Under the pieces are notes generated by a model. The model saw only the letters and a program-made list of their open reading frames with translations, did no database searches and was not told where the DNA came from. Positions 9,585 to 19,587 of a stretch of DNA of 43,186 nucleotides are shown one piece after another (the first letter of the stretch is position 1; every line of letters begins with the position of its first letter). A program made the position numbers and the translations under genes. The DNA lies in contig JAKBAT010000002.1 in NCBI GenBank assembly GCA_021808815.1, positions 1 to 43,186 on the forward strand. Direction: 5' to 3'. This DNA comes from Pseudomonadota bacterium. Its GTDB lineage: Bacteria > Pseudomonadota > Gammaproteobacteria > Burkholderiales > Ferrovaceae.

Positions 9585-10115
9585 CTACCAGCGCATGCGC
9601 TGGAGCAGGTTGTCCCGATCCACCAATTGATGTTTCAAGGCCGCGGCCACATGCAGCGCCACCAGCCCCATCAGGGTCCAGGCCAGGGTTTCGTGGATTT
9701 CACTGAACAGGTGCGACAACGCCTTGTCCTTACCCACGAGATCCGGCAGGGGAACCAGGTTGAAATACACGACGCTCACGCCTGCCGCCGAACTGTGCAA
9801 CCAGCCGACGACGGGCACTGCCGCCATCAGGAGATAAATCGCCAGATGGGTCAGCGCGGAGAGCCTTTTCATCAGCGCGCTCATCGAAACCGGGAGAGGT
9901 GGCGCACGATGGGCCAGGCGCCACAGGATGCGCAGCAACAGCAGCAGGAAAACCGTCACGCCACTCCACTTGTGCCATGCCAGGATGCGGAGCTTTTGCG
10001 GCGACAGCGGCAGATCAGCCACATAAAGCCCCACGAGGAAACCCAGGATGATCAGGAGGGCCATCAGCCAATGCAGCGTGATGGCCGTGCCGGTGTATTT
10101 ATCCCTGAATTTCAT
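9585..10115 (-). CDS. Cytochrome b561 family protein
   Basis: TGTAITLHWLMALLIILGF, RILAWHKWSGVTVFLLLLLRILWRL, four TM helices with His pairs. Confidence 0.88.
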   Translation of the reverse strand: MKFRDKYTGTAITLHWLMALLIILGFLVGLYVADLPLSPQKLRILAWHKWSGVTVFLLLLLRILWRLAHRAPPLPVSMSALMKRLSALTHLAIYLLMAAVPVVGWLHSSAAGVSVVYFNLVPLPDLVGKDKALSHLFSEIHETLAWTLMGLVALHVAAALKHQLVDRDNLLQRMRW

Positions 10116-10879
10116 GGAGCAACTCCAAACAGTTGGAAGAAGTTATGGGAAGTGCGCTCTCCGACCTCGGCCACATCGATGCCACGCAACCGGGCGATTT
10201 CCTCCGCCACATGGCTGACGAAGGCCGGTTCATTGGTTTTTCCCCGGTGGGGAGCGGGAGCAAGGTATGGCGAATCGGTCTCGATCAGCATCTTCTCGAG
10301 CGGAATCCGGCTGGCCAGGGCCTTCAGTGCCGTCGCGTTCTTGAACGTCACGATGCCCGAAAAGGAAATGAAAAACCCCATTTCCATGGCGGCCTGGGCC
10401 ACGTCTTCTGTTTCGGTGAAGCAATGCATGACCCCCCCCACCGCCTCTGCCCGTTCCTCGGCCATGATGCGCAGGGTGTCGGCAGCCGCTGCACGGGTGT
10501 GGATGATGAGCGGCTTGCCCGCCAGGCGTGCTGCCCGGATGTGGGTACGAAACCTTTCGCGCTGCCATTCCAGGTCACCGGTCAGGCGGTAATAATCCAG
10601 ACCGGTTTCTCCGATGCCCACCACTTTCGGGTGGGCGGCATGCGTCACCAGGTCGCCCACCGAAGGCTCGGCCGTATCCTCGTAATCAGGGTGCACGCCC
10701 ACCGTGGCATACCAGTGAGGACGCGTTGCGGCCGTTTCCAGGACGTCGGGGAATTTTCCCAGTTCCACGGAAATGCACAGGGCATGGGTGACACGGTGCT
10801 GCGCCATGGCGTCTTCGATTTCAGGCAGGCGGTTGCGGAATTCTGGAAAATCCAGGTGGCAATGCGAATCAACAAACAC
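10112..10879 (-). CDS. tatD: TatD-family metal-dependent hydrolase
   Basis: MFVDSHCHLDFPEF, VGIGETGLDYYR, PLIIHTRAA, GGVMHCFTE, MLIETDSPYLAPAPHRGKTNEP. Family-level call. Confidence 0.9.
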   Translation of the reverse strand: MFVDSHCHLDFPEFRNRLPEIEDAMAQHRVTHALCISVELGKFPDVLETAATRPHWYATVGVHPDYEDTAEPSVGDLVTHAAHPKVVGIGETGLDYYRLTGDLEWQRERFRTHIRAARLAGKPLIIHTRAAAADTLRIMAEERAEAVGGVMHCFTETEDVAQAAMEMGFFISFSGIVTFKNATALKALASRIPLEKMLIETDSPYLAPAPHRGKTNEPAFVSHVAEEIARLRGIDVAEVGERTSHNFFQLFGVAP

Positions 10880-10901
10880 GAGAGCAGCCCAAAAAGGGTC
10901 A

Positions 10902-11888
10902 TTATCTCATGGACAATGCCGGCAACAACAGGCTTTCCGCCAGCAGGCGAGGATTGAGGGGATGGTTTTCGAGGCGCCGCGCCGCACGTATCTGTCGTTC
11001 CCAGGCCAGCAGCACTGCCAGGTCGGCACGTTCTGCCTGGCGCGCCGAGAGGCTGGCCAGATCCACATGAAAACAGGCCTGGTGCACCAGCTTCTGGGAG
11101 AGAAGATCATGGACCCAACGCTGCAGCCATCCCAGCCACTCGGAGACTGGCCATTTGGTGGTGGATTCGGACAGCTGGGGCAGGGAAATGGCAGGATCGG
11201 CGAGCTGTTTCAGCCACTGCGGGCGCGCACTACCCTCCTGGTTGGCCAGGCGCAGGGCAAAAAGCGGCGCCCCACCGGCCAGGGCCAGCAGCAGGTCAGG
11301 GTCTTCCACCCCTTGCGCGCTCAGCCACGAACGGGCTTTCTCCCGGGAGGGGATGGGAAAGGGCAGTTTCCGGCAACGGCTACGCAGCGTGGCGGGAAGG
11401 CGGGCGTGAACCGGAGTGACCAGCAGGAACAGTGTTCCGGCAGGAGGTTCCTCCAGGGTTTTGAGCAGTGCGTTGGCCGCATGGAGGTTCAATGCTTCTG
11501 CGGGCTCGATCACCACGACGCGCAAGCCTTGTCGGTGGGTGCCGGCCTGCAGGAACGGTTCCAGTGCCCGCACCGCATCTACCGTGATCTGTCCGCTGGG
11601 TTTGCGTGGAGGCTGCGCTTCTTCGGAGGTTTCGGAAGGCGCTTCCTCCTCCAGGCCCAGGCTCCGAAAATCGGGATGATGCCCTGCCTTGAACCAGTGA
11701 CAAGGGGCACATTGCCCGCAAGGCGCGGCATCACCGACACCGCCCTCGCATAGCAGGGCCTGGGCGAGATGCCACGCAAAATCCCTTTTGCCGATGCCCG
11801 CCGGCCCTTGCAGGAGCCATGCAGAAGGCAGGCAATCCCGTTGCTGCATCACATGGCCGAACAGCTGCCCTTGCCAGGGATAGATCAC
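10902..11888 (-). CDS. holB: DNA polymerase III delta-prime subunit
   Basis: SAWLLQGPAGIGKRDFAWHLAQALLCEGG...CGQCAPCHWFKAGHHPDF; NALLKTLEEPPAGTLFLLVT. GTG start (VIYPWQGQLFGHVMQQR) overlaps the tmk TGA as GTGA; the track start 11963 lies inside tmk. Confidence 0.88.
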   Translation of the reverse strand: MIYPWQGQLFGHVMQQRDCLPSAWLLQGPAGIGKRDFAWHLAQALLCEGGVGDAAPCGQCAPCHWFKAGHHPDFRSLGLEEEAPSETSEEAQPPRKPSGQITVDAVRALEPFLQAGTHRQGLRVVVIEPAEALNLHAANALLKTLEEPPAGTLFLLVTPVHARLPATLRSRCRKLPFPIPSREKARSWLSAQGVEDPDLLLALAGGAPLFALRLANQEGSARPQWLKQLADPAISLPQLSESTTKWPVSEWLGWLQRWVHDLLSQKLVHQACFHVDLASLSARQAERADLAVLLAWERQIRAARRLENHPLNPRLLAESLLLPALSMR

Positions 11889-12508
11889 GCCCAGAGCCTT
11901 TCCAGTGCCTGCTGTGCCTGTTTGAAGATCGCCTCTGGGGCATGGCTCGAATCCAGAAGGCAAAAACGCGCCGGCTCGGCACGCGCGCGATCAAGATAGG
12001 CCGCCCGGACTTTGCGGAAAAACGTGGCCTGCTCCTTCTCGAAACGATCCGGGTGTGGAGTGCCGCGCAGCACCCTGCGATGGGCTTCCTCCGGCTCCAG
12101 GTCAAAGAGCAGGGTCATGTCTGGACGTATGCCGCCTTCCACCCAGGCAGCAAGATAGTTCAGGTGGACCACATCCACGCCCCGTCCCCCTCCCTGGTAG
12201 GCAAAGCTTGCATCCGTGAAGCGGTCGCTGACCACCCAGGTGCCCTGCTGCAGGGCCGGGGCAATCACCTGCATCACGTGTTCGCGCCGGGCGGCAAACA
12301 TGATCAGGGCTTCCGTGTCGGGGTGCATGGACTGGTGCAGCAACAACTGCCTCAGGGATTCGCCCAGCGGCGTTCCTCCAGGCTCACGGGTGACCAGCAC
12401 GGCCTGCCCCCTCTCCCGTATCCATTCAGCAATGGCATTGAGGTGCGTGCTCTTACCGGCCCCATCGATACCTTCCAGCGAAACGAACTTTCCCCGTGTC
12501 ATATTCAA
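11885..12508 (-). CDS. tmk: Thymidylate kinase
   Basis: GKFVSLEGIDGAGKSTHLNAIAEWI P-loop, VLVTREPGGTPLGESLRQLLL, DRFTDASFAYQGGGRG. Confidence 0.95.
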   Translation of the reverse strand: MNMTRGKFVSLEGIDGAGKSTHLNAIAEWIRERGQAVLVTREPGGTPLGESLRQLLLHQSMHPDTEALIMFAARREHVMQVIAPALQQGTWVVSDRFTDASFAYQGGGRGVDVVHLNYLAAWVEGGIRPDMTLLFDLEPEEAHRRVLRGTPHPDRFEKEQATFFRKVRAAYLDRARAEPARFCLLDSSHAPEAIFKQAQQALERLWA

Positions 12509-13485
12509 TGGTGGTGCATCTGGTATTTGGAAACGGCCTGGTTGTGGTCGTTCAACGAATCTGAAAATACGTGGCTGCCATCCCCCTTCGCCACAAAATA
12601 CAGGTCTGGCGAATGGGCGGGATGCACGGCCGCCTCCAGCGCTGCAAGCCCCGGCATGGCAATGGGGGAAGGCGGCAAGCCACCCCGCGTATAGGTATTG
12701 TACGGGGTATCCTGCAACAAATCGCGCTTGTGCAGGCTCCCGTCATAATGGCTGCCCAGGCCATAAATCACCGTGGGGTCGGTTTGCAGGCGCATCCCGA
12801 TCGCCAGGCGGTTGAGGAACACGGCAGCGACCAGCGGACGCTCATCCCCCCGCGCCGTTTCCTTTTCGATGATCGAGGCCAGTGTCAGGGCCTGGTACGG
12901 ATTGTCCAGGAGAAGATGGGGATCGCGCTGTTTCCACACCCCCTCCAGCTTGCGTTGCATCATTTGGTAGGCCCGCTGCATCAAGGCCAGGTCCGTGTCC
13001 CCGGGGTTGAAATAGTAGGTGTCCGGAAAAAACATCCCTTCGGGCGAGGCGGCAGTACTTCCGATCTGCTCGAGGATGGTCCGCTCAGGCAGCCCCGATG
13101 TCACGTGGCGCAATGCGGTATTGCCATCCAGCATGTCCCGGAACTGACGGAAGTTCATGCCCTCGATCAGCCGCACTTCTCCCTGGACGGAGTCCCCCCG
13201 GGTGATCTGGTTCAGCAATTGCAATGCCGTCATGGGCGTATCCCAGGCATAGCTGCCCGCCTTGATTTTTCCCTGGCGCCCGAGCAGGCGCCCGGCCCAG
13301 GTGAAGGTCCAGGGCTCCCACAGGAAATGACGGGCAGACAGGTCGCGGGCGACGGAACGCAAGGTACTCCCGCCATGCAGCTCGTACTGGAATTCCGGTA
13401 CCGGAGGATCAAGGGGAAACAGTGCGAACAGCAGTAGCCAGCCGGCCAGTGCCGCGAGCAATCCAGTCAGGAGCTTGCGCAGCAC
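12505..13485 (-). CDS. mltG: Endolytic murein transglycosylase MltG (YceG)
   Basis: LASIIEKETARGDERPLVAAVFLNRLAIGMRLQTDPTVIYGLG...YNTYTRGGLPPSPIAMPGLAALEAAVHPA. Confidence 0.94.
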   Translation of the reverse strand: MLRKLLTGLLAALAGWLLLFALFPLDPPVPEFQYELHGGSTLRSVARDLSARHFLWEPWTFTWAGRLLGRQGKIKAGSYAWDTPMTALQLLNQITRGDSVQGEVRLIEGMNFRQFRDMLDGNTALRHVTSGLPERTILEQIGSTAASPEGMFFPDTYYFNPGDTDLALMQRAYQMMQRKLEGVWKQRDPHLLLDNPYQALTLASIIEKETARGDERPLVAAVFLNRLAIGMRLQTDPTVIYGLGSHYDGSLHKRDLLQDTPYNTYTRGGLPPSPIAMPGLAALEAAVHPAHSPDLYFVAKGDGSHVFSDSLNDHNQAVSKYQMHHH

Positions 13486-13494
13486 GAGGCCTGC

Positions 13495-14736
13495 TTACTG
13501 CAAACGCTGGAAAATCAGGGTGCCGTTGGTTCCGCCAAACCCGAAGGAATTGGAAAGCACCACGTCAATTTTCATGGAACGCGCCGTGTGGGGAACATAA
13601 TCCAGGTCACATTCCGGACTGGGGGAATCGAGGTTGATGGTGGGCGGCGCCACATTGTAGTGAATGGCGAGCACCGCAAACACGGCCTCGATGCCTCCCG
13701 CAGCCCCCAGCAGATGGCCTGTCATGGACTTGGTGGAACTGACGGCAAGCTTCCGGGCATGGTCGCCGAAAGTGCGCTTGACGGCGATGGTTTCACCCAC
13801 ATCACCCAAGGGCGTCGACGTGCCATGGGCATTGATGTAGTCCACCTGATCGGGATTGAGCCGGGCATTCCTAAGCGCATTGACCATGCTGCGCCGGGCA
13901 CCGTCACCATCCTCGGGAGGCGCCGTGATGTGGTGGGCATCCGCGCTCATGCCGTAACCCGACAGTTCGCAATAAATCCTGGCACCCCGTGCCTTGGCGT
14001 GGGACAGTTCTTCCAGGACCAGGACGCCCGCACCCTCCCCCATGACAAAGCCATCGCGATCCTTGTCCCAGGGGCGGCTGGCTGCTTCGGGGGCATCGTT
14101 GCGGGTGCTCAGGGCGCGGGCGGCACAGAAGCCCCCGATGCCCAGCTCATGGACTGCCGATTCCGCACCGCCGGCCACCATCATGTCCGCATCTCCGTAT
14201 TCGATCAGGCGGGCCGCGTCGCCGATACTGTGGTTTCCCGTGGTACAGGCCGTTACCAGCGCCAGATTGGGCCCCTTGAGGCCGTACATGATGGAAAGGT
14301 TTCCGGAAATCATGTTGATGATGCTGCCCGGAATGAAAAACGGCGATATCTTGCGCACACCGCCTTCCAGGTAGGCCGAATGGGTTTGTGCAATCAGCGG
14401 CAGTCCACCGATGCCCGAACCGATGCAGACGCCGGCCCGCTCGGCATCCTGGGGATGCGGTTCAATTCCCGCATCCTTGAGTGCTTCCATTGCAGCGACC
14501 AGCCCGAAGTGGATGAACACATCCATGCGACGCACTTCCTTGGGATTCAGGAATTGGGCCGGGTCAAAATTTCTGACTTCCCCGGCGATCTGGCTGGGCA
14601 TATCGGAAGGGTCAAAACGGGTAATCCGTCCAATGCCGGATTTTCCCGCGCTCAAATTGGCCCAGGCATCATTGACGGTGTTGCCCACCGGGGACACGAT
14701 CCCCAGACCGGTAACCACTACGCGACGTCGTGACAT
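13495..14736 (-). CDS. fabF: Beta-ketoacyl-ACP synthase II
   Basis: RRVVVTGLGIVSPVGNTVNDAW, LVTACTTGNHSIGDAARLI, YINAHGTSTPLGD, NSFGFGGTNGTLIF. Confidence 0.96.
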   Translation of the reverse strand: MSRRRVVVTGLGIVSPVGNTVNDAWANLSAGKSGIGRITRFDPSDMPSQIAGEVRNFDPAQFLNPKEVRRMDVFIHFGLVAAMEALKDAGIEPHPQDAERAGVCIGSGIGGLPLIAQTHSAYLEGGVRKISPFFIPGSIINMISGNLSIMYGLKGPNLALVTACTTGNHSIGDAARLIEYGDADMMVAGGAESAVHELGIGGFCAARALSTRNDAPEAASRPWDKDRDGFVMGEGAGVLVLEELSHAKARGARIYCELSGYGMSADAHHITAPPEDGDGARRSMVNALRNARLNPDQVDYINAHGTSTPLGDVGETIAVKRTFGDHARKLAVSSTKSMTGHLLGAAGGIEAVFAVLAIHYNVAPPTINLDSPSPECDLDYVPHTARSMKIDVVLSNSFGFGGTNGTLIFQRLQ

Positions 14737-14764
14737 GCGAAAAGGGCTCCCATAAAAGACAGAA

Positions 14765-14785
14765 GGGCAGACACAATGTCTGCCC
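14765..14785 (-). promoter_or_regulatory. Perfect hairpin in the acpP-fabF intergenic region (attenuator or mRNA-stabilising/processing element)
   Basis: GGGCAGACA(CAA)TGTCTGCCC: 9-bp perfect stem, 3-nt loop; on the minus strand followed by TTCTGTCTTTT. Confidence 0.6.
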
Positions 14786-14809
14786 AGGTAAAGTCAGTCT
14801 GACTGCCGG

Positions 14810-15049
14810 TCAGGACTTGAGGTGGCTATTGACATAGTCAATGGCCTGCTGAACCGTCGTGATTTTTTCAGCCTCTTCATCAGGAATTTCGCATTCGAAT
14901 TCCTCTTCCAGTGCCATCACCAGTTCGACGGTATCAAGCGAGTCCGCTCCCAGATCGTCAACAAAGGACGACGAATTCTGAACTTCTTCTTCCTTGACGC
15001 CCAATTGCTCAGAAACGATTTTTTTGACTCGCTGCTCGATATTTGACAT
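14810..15049 (-). CDS. acpP: Acyl carrier protein
   Basis: 79 aa, [45 protein letters not shown] with the phosphopantetheine DSL motif. Confidence 0.98.
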   Translation of the reverse strand: MSNIEQRVKKIVSEQLGVKEEEVQNSSSFVDDLGADSLDTVELVMALEEEFECEIPDEEAEKITTVQQAIDYVNSHLKS

Positions 15050-15134
15050 TTATAAAGTCCTTCTTCTAGGGGTGTACCAAAAAAACAGGCGTAGTTTAAC
15101 AGAACCTGGCGCCTGAATCATCCTGCCAGGGAAC

Positions 15135-15875
15135 TTAGTCCATGGACATGCCGCCGTTCACGTGCAGGGTGGCGCCTGTGACATAACCGGCCTGTGCCGA
15201 TGCCAGGAAAACGACCGCATGGGCGACGTCTTCCGGTTGTCCAAGCCGGCCCAGGGGAATGGAGGCCTTGAGCGCCGCCTGCTGCGACTCCTCCAGGGCA
15301 CGGGTCATGTCCGTTTCGATGAAACCAGGTGCAACACAGTTGACCGTGATCCCGCGGCTCCCCACTTCCCGGGCCAGCGACTTGGTCATCCCCACGAGGC
15401 CTGCCTTGGCCGCCGCATAGTTGCACTGGCCGGCATTGCCGGTGGTCCCCACCACCGAGCCGATGTTGATGATGCGGCCGTGGCGTGCCTTCATCATGTC
15501 GCGCAGGACGGCCCGGGACAGCCGGAAGGCGGCGGTGAGGTTGGCACCAAGCACTTCGTCCCACTCCTCGTCGCGCAAGCGCAAGGCCAGCATGTCCCGC
15601 GTGATGCCCGCATTGTTGACGAGGATGCTGACCGGACCGAAACGCGCCTTGATGGCCTCGACGGTGGCAAGGATGCCGGCAGCATCCTTCACGTCGAGCA
15701 CCAGTCCCGCCCCGCTGCCCTGAACCGACTGCAGCATGGACTCGATGGTCGCAACCCCGGCATCTCCCGTGGCAGTGCCCACCACCGTGGCCCCCTGCAC
15801 CGCCAGGGCGCGGGCAATCGCAAACCCGATGCCGCGACTGGCTCCGGTCACCAGGGCAATCTGTCCTTTCAGCAT
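15135..15875 (-). CDS. fabG: 3-oxoacyl-ACP reductase
   Basis: Start MLKGQIALVTGASRGIGFAIARAL; ILVNNAGITRDMLALRL; YAAAKAGLVGMTKSLAREV. The track start 15929 is probably too far upstream. Confidence 0.95.
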   Translation of the reverse strand: MLKGQIALVTGASRGIGFAIARALAVQGATVVGTATGDAGVATIESMLQSVQGSGAGLVLDVKDAAGILATVEAIKARFGPVSILVNNAGITRDMLALRLRDEEWDEVLGANLTAAFRLSRAVLRDMMKARHGRIINIGSVVGTTGNAGQCNYAAAKAGLVGMTKSLAREVGSRGITVNCVAPGFIETDMTRALEESQQAALKASIPLGRLGQPEDVAHAVVFLASAQAGYVTGATLHVNGGMSMD

Positions 15876-15885
15876 GACTTCTCCT

Positions 15886-16815
15886 TCATACGAGAGCGTC
15901 CCGGGCGGAAGCCAGGGCCGCGGCATCATTGAGGGCCAATCCCTGCATCCCTTCCTGGATGCGTTTCACCAGCGGGGCAAGCACTTTGCCCGGGCCACAT
16001 TCCGCCACGTGCGTCACGCCGCGTGCGGCCATGGCCTGGATCGTTTCCACCCAGCGCACAGGACTGTAGAGCTGTTGCACCAGCGCTTCCCGGATCGCCC
16101 CGGGAGTGGATGCCTCGCTGACCGTGGCATTGTGAATGACCGGAATTGTCGGCGCCTGCAATGGCACGGTTTCCAGGTAGTGTTGCAGCAGCCGGGCAGC
16201 CGGCTTGAGCAGGGAGCAGTGGGAGGGCACGCTCATGGCCAGGGGGATGGCCCGCTTGGCGCCACGCGCTTTCGCTGCCTCAACGCCACGTTCGATGGCA
16301 CTGCGATGTCCCGCTATCACCACCTGCCCCGGGGAGTTGAAATTGGCAGGTTCCAGCACTTCTCCGGCTGCCGCTTCGAGGCAGGCAGCGCGTACGTCCT
16401 CGTCCCCCAATCCCAGAATCGCCGCCATTCCGCCCACCCCTGCCGGTACGGCCTGCTGCATGATCTCTGCCCGATACCGGGTGAGACGCACGGCATCGGC
16501 AAATGCGAGGCTGCCTGCCGCCACCAGCGCCGTATATTCCCCCAGGCTGTGGCCCGCCAGGCAAGCGGGCAGGCGCCCGGCCGAGGCCTGCCAGGCCCTG
16601 AACACGGCAACGCCGGCCACCAACATGACAGGCTGTGTGTTGACCGTCAGCGCCAGCTCTGTTTCGGGTCCCTGGGTGACCAGATGCCACAAGTCCTGAC
16701 CCAATACAGCAGAGGCTTCATCGAAAGTGGCGCGAATTTCGGGCAGATCGCCGTAGGCCTGCATCATACCCACCGACTGCGATCCTTGTCCTGGAAATAC
16801 CAAAGAAAAAACCAT
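15886..16815 (-). CDS. fabD: Malonyl-CoA:ACP transacylase
   Basis: Start MVFSLVFPGQGSQSVGM; LAGHSLGEYTALVAAGSL; CGPGKVLAPLVKRI. The track ORF to 17199 is an over-extension into fabH. Confidence 0.95.
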   Translation of the reverse strand: MVFSLVFPGQGSQSVGMMQAYGDLPEIRATFDEASAVLGQDLWHLVTQGPETELALTVNTQPVMLVAGVAVFRAWQASAGRLPACLAGHSLGEYTALVAAGSLAFADAVRLTRYRAEIMQQAVPAGVGGMAAILGLGDEDVRAACLEAAAGEVLEPANFNSPGQVVIAGHRSAIERGVEAAKARGAKRAIPLAMSVPSHCSLLKPAARLLQHYLETVPLQAPTIPVIHNATVSEASTPGAIREALVQQLYSPVRWVETIQAMAARGVTHVAECGPGKVLAPLVKRIQEGMQGLALNDAAALASARDALV

Positions 16816-16826
16816 ACGTGTCGTCC

Positions 16827-17786
16827 TTACATGCGAACCAGGGCGGAACCCCAGGTGAAACCGCCTCCCACGCCGGCCAGCAGCAGGCGCTGCCCGGGCA
16901 CCACACGGCCATCCCGGACCGCCAGATCCAGGGCAAGGGGAATGGAAGCTGCCGACGTATTGCCGTGTCGGTCCACGGTTACCACCACCCGTTCGGGCGG
17001 GATGCCCAGCTTGTTGGCCGTGGATTCGATGATGCGGATATTGGCCTGGTGGAGGATCAGCCAGTCCACGTCGGAGACCTGGAGCGCATTGGACGCCAAC
17101 GCTTCGCGGCAGACCTGGTCCAGCACCTTGACGGCAAACTTGAACACGGCACCACCGTCCATTTTCACGGTGGGTGAACCACTGGCCTGACCACCGCATA
17201 CCGATCCCGGCACTGAAAGCAGGTGGGCATGCCGGCCATCCGCATGCAGGTGCGTGGAATAAATGCCAGGTTCCGGGCTTGGCACCAGGACCACCGCCCC
17301 CGCACCGTCACCAAACAGGACACAGGTGTTGCGGTCCTGCCAGTCCAGCAGGTTGGTGAAGGTTTCAGCACCCACCACGAGCGCACAACGGGCGCTCCCA
17401 TTTCGCATGAACTGGTCGGCAACGGAGAGGGCGTACACAAACCCCGTGCATACCGCCTGGATGTCGAATGCCACGCCCTGGGGCATCCCCAGCTTGGCCT
17501 GCAGAAGGCAGGCCGTACTGGGAAACACCATGTCTGGCGTGGTGGTGGCCACGATGAGCAAATCCACGTCGGAAGCCGCGAGGCCGGCAGATTGCAATGC
17601 CCTTTGTGCCGCTACCAGGGCCAGGTCGCTGGTGGTCTGGCCTTCGGCCCGGATATGCCGCTGGGTAATGCCCGTGCGCGAACGAATCCAGGCATCATCC
17701 GTATCCACCAGTTTCTCCAGGTCGCGATTGGTCAGCACCTGTTCAGGGGTATAGCTGCCGGTTCCTGCAATTTTTGAATACATCAT
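16827..17786 (-). CDS. fabH: Beta-ketoacyl-ACP synthase III
   Basis: [79 protein letters not shown]. Confidence 0.96.
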   Translation of the reverse strand: MMYSKIAGTGSYTPEQVLTNRDLEKLVDTDDAWIRSRTGITQRHIRAEGQTTSDLALVAAQRALQSAGLAASDVDLLIVATTTPDMVFPSTACLLQAKLGMPQGVAFDIQAVCTGFVYALSVADQFMRNGSARCALVVGAETFTNLLDWQDRNTCVLFGDGAGAVVLVPSPEPGIYSTHLHADGRHAHLLSVPGSVCGGQASGSPTVKMDGGAVFKFAVKVLDQVCREALASNALQVSDVDWLILHQANIRIIESTANKLGIPPERVVVTVDRHGNTSAASIPLALDLAVRDGRVVPGQRLLLAGVGGGFTWGSALVRM

Positions 17787-17792
17787 CTTCTT

Positions 17793-18812
17793 CTAGGCGG
17801 AAACTTCCAGTTGAGAGACTGCAGCCTCGATGCGATCCAGCACGTGATTGCGTGCTTCCGCAGCGGCATATTGGAGGGCATGGCGGAAGGCATAACTGTC
17901 CGCACCCCCATGGCTTTTGACCACCACGCCCTTGAGCCCCAGCAGGCTTGCGCCATTGTACTGGCGGTGATCCACCTGGCGACGAAAGCTGTTGAGCACC
18001 GGCAGGGCGATCAAGGCGGCAAAGCGGGTGAACAGGTTTTTTTTGAAGGACTGTCGCAGCATCTGGGCCAGCATGCCGGCCAGCCCCTCCGATGCCTTTA
18101 GCACGGCATTGCCCACGAAACCATCACAGACCACCACATCCACGGTCCCCTTGTAAATGTCGTCACCTTCCACGTTACCGTGGAAATTGATGGGGGCGGC
18201 GCGCAACAGCTCGGCAGCACGCTTGATCACTTCGCTGCCCTTGATGGCCTCATGCCCAATATTGAGCAAACCGACGGTGGGGCGGTCCTTGCCGTCCACG
18301 GCACCGGCCAGGATGGCGCCCATGATGGCAAACTGGTACAGGTGTTCCGCCACGCAATCCACGTTGGCACCGAGATCCAGCACATACACATGCCCCGTCA
18401 CGGTGGGCAAGGTGGTGGCAATGGCAGGCCGTTCGATGCCGGGCATCATTTTCAGGACGAACCGGGCAGTGGCCATCAAGGCTCCGGTGTTGCCGGCGCT
18501 CACACAACAATCGGCCAGTCCGTCCCGCACCAGCTCGATGGCCACCCGCATGGACGAGTCCTTTTTCCTTTTGAGGGCCTGCGCCGGGGGCTCGTCCATG
18601 GCCACCACCTCCGACGCCTCGTGCAGGGACAGGCGTGGGGATAGGCTGGCCTTGTGCCGTTTCAGCTCGGCTTCGAGAGCTGCCGGCAGACCCACCAGGA
18701 TGACCCGGATTGCGGGATCACGCCGTAACAGTTCCAGCACCGCCGGAATGGTCACTGCCGGTCCGTAATCGCCTCCCATGGCGTCTACGGCAATGGTGAT
18801 ATCTTCGCTCAC
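17793..18812 (-). CDS. plsX: Phosphate acyltransferase PlsX
   Basis: [61 protein letters not shown]. Confidence 0.96.
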   Translation of the reverse strand: MSEDITIAVDAMGGDYGPAVTIPAVLELLRRDPAIRVILVGLPAALEAELKRHKASLSPRLSLHEASEVVAMDEPPAQALKRKKDSSMRVAIELVRDGLADCCVSAGNTGALMATARFVLKMMPGIERPAIATTLPTVTGHVYVLDLGANVDCVAEHLYQFAIMGAILAGAVDGKDRPTVGLLNIGHEAIKGSEVIKRAAELLRAAPINFHGNVEGDDIYKGTVDVVVCDGFVGNAVLKASEGLAGMLAQMLRQSFKKNLFTRFAALIALPVLNSFRRQVDHRQYNGASLLGLKGVVVKSHGGADSYAFRHALQYAAAEARNHVLDRIEAAVSQLEVSA

Positions 18813-18842
18813 GCGTCCTTGGGGACGGCGGAAAGAAATACT

Positions 18843-19025
18843 TTACTGATCGTTCTTGGTGCGAACCACTTTCTTGCCACGATAAAAACCATTCGGGCTG
18901 ATGTGGTGCCGCAGGTGAACTTCCCCGGTGGTCGGTTCGGTGGCCAGGGGCGGATTCGACAGGAAGTCGTGGGCTCGGTGCATGCCACGCTTCGACGGGG
19001 ATTTCTTGTTTTGCTGGACTGCCAT
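18843..19025 (-). CDS. rpmF: 50S ribosomal protein L32
   Basis: [54 protein letters not shown]; between yceD and plsX. Confidence 0.97.
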   Translation of the reverse strand: MAVQQNKKSPSKRGMHRAHDFLSNPPLATEPTTGEVHLRHHISPNGFYRGKKVVRTKNDQ

Positions 19026-19074
19026 GATAACTCCTTACATTACGGATCCTCGGGGATCCGGCAAATTTAAAATG

Positions 19075-19578
19075 TCACGACGATGTCTTGAGCCGCTCCA
19101 GGGCCGCAAACGGTCGCTTCTGTTCCATTGCCTGCGGCGTGTCTCCTGTCCCGGCCCCGCACATGCCTTCCGCATGCACCGGTACGAGCGGTAATGCCAG
19201 CAGGATTTCCTCTTCAAGCAAATCCACGAGGGCCACCTTGGCCGGCTGCACGATGACATCCACGCCTTCGGCTTCCGTTTCGAGGTCAGGCAAGGCCGCT
19301 GCATCATGGACCATGACGATTGCGCTGTCCACGTTCAGCGGAAAGGACAGTCCACCCAGGCAACGCTGGCACACCAGCTCGAGGTCGCCTTCCAGGTGCA
19401 GCGCCAGGGCAGGCAACCCGTCCGGCGTACGGTACCCCGTAACTCGGTAGCGAATCTCGCCTTGAGGCCGGTACAGCAACTCTGCCAGCCGGTCGCAATC
19501 ACTGGCAGGCACCCGCCCTTCCACAACGTCGCCCAAGGCTGTGAACCGCACGGGATCCAGGATGGGAGCTTCAAACAT
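19075..19578 (-). CDS. yceD: YceD/DUF177 family protein
   Basis: LALHLEGDLELVCQRCLGGLSFPLNVDSAIVMV; immediately upstream of rpmF. Confidence 0.9.
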   Translation of the reverse strand: MFEAPILDPVRFTALGDVVEGRVPASDCDRLAELLYRPQGEIRYRVTGYRTPDGLPALALHLEGDLELVCQRCLGGLSFPLNVDSAIVMVHDAAALPDLETEAEGVDVIVQPAKVALVDLLEEEILLALPLVPVHAEGMCGAGTGDTPQAMEQKRPFAALERLKTSS

Positions 19579-19587
19579 AAGGCCGGC

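Noticed and set aside
13588-14733. 381-aa plus-strand ORF antisense to fabF
   Set aside because: Mirror frame of fabF; no recognisable motifs, fabF evidence is overwhelming.
16816-17199. N-terminal extension of the fabD ORF in the provided track
   Set aside because: Overlaps fabH and lacks FabD-like sequence; MVFSLVFPGQGSQ at 16815 is the expected start.
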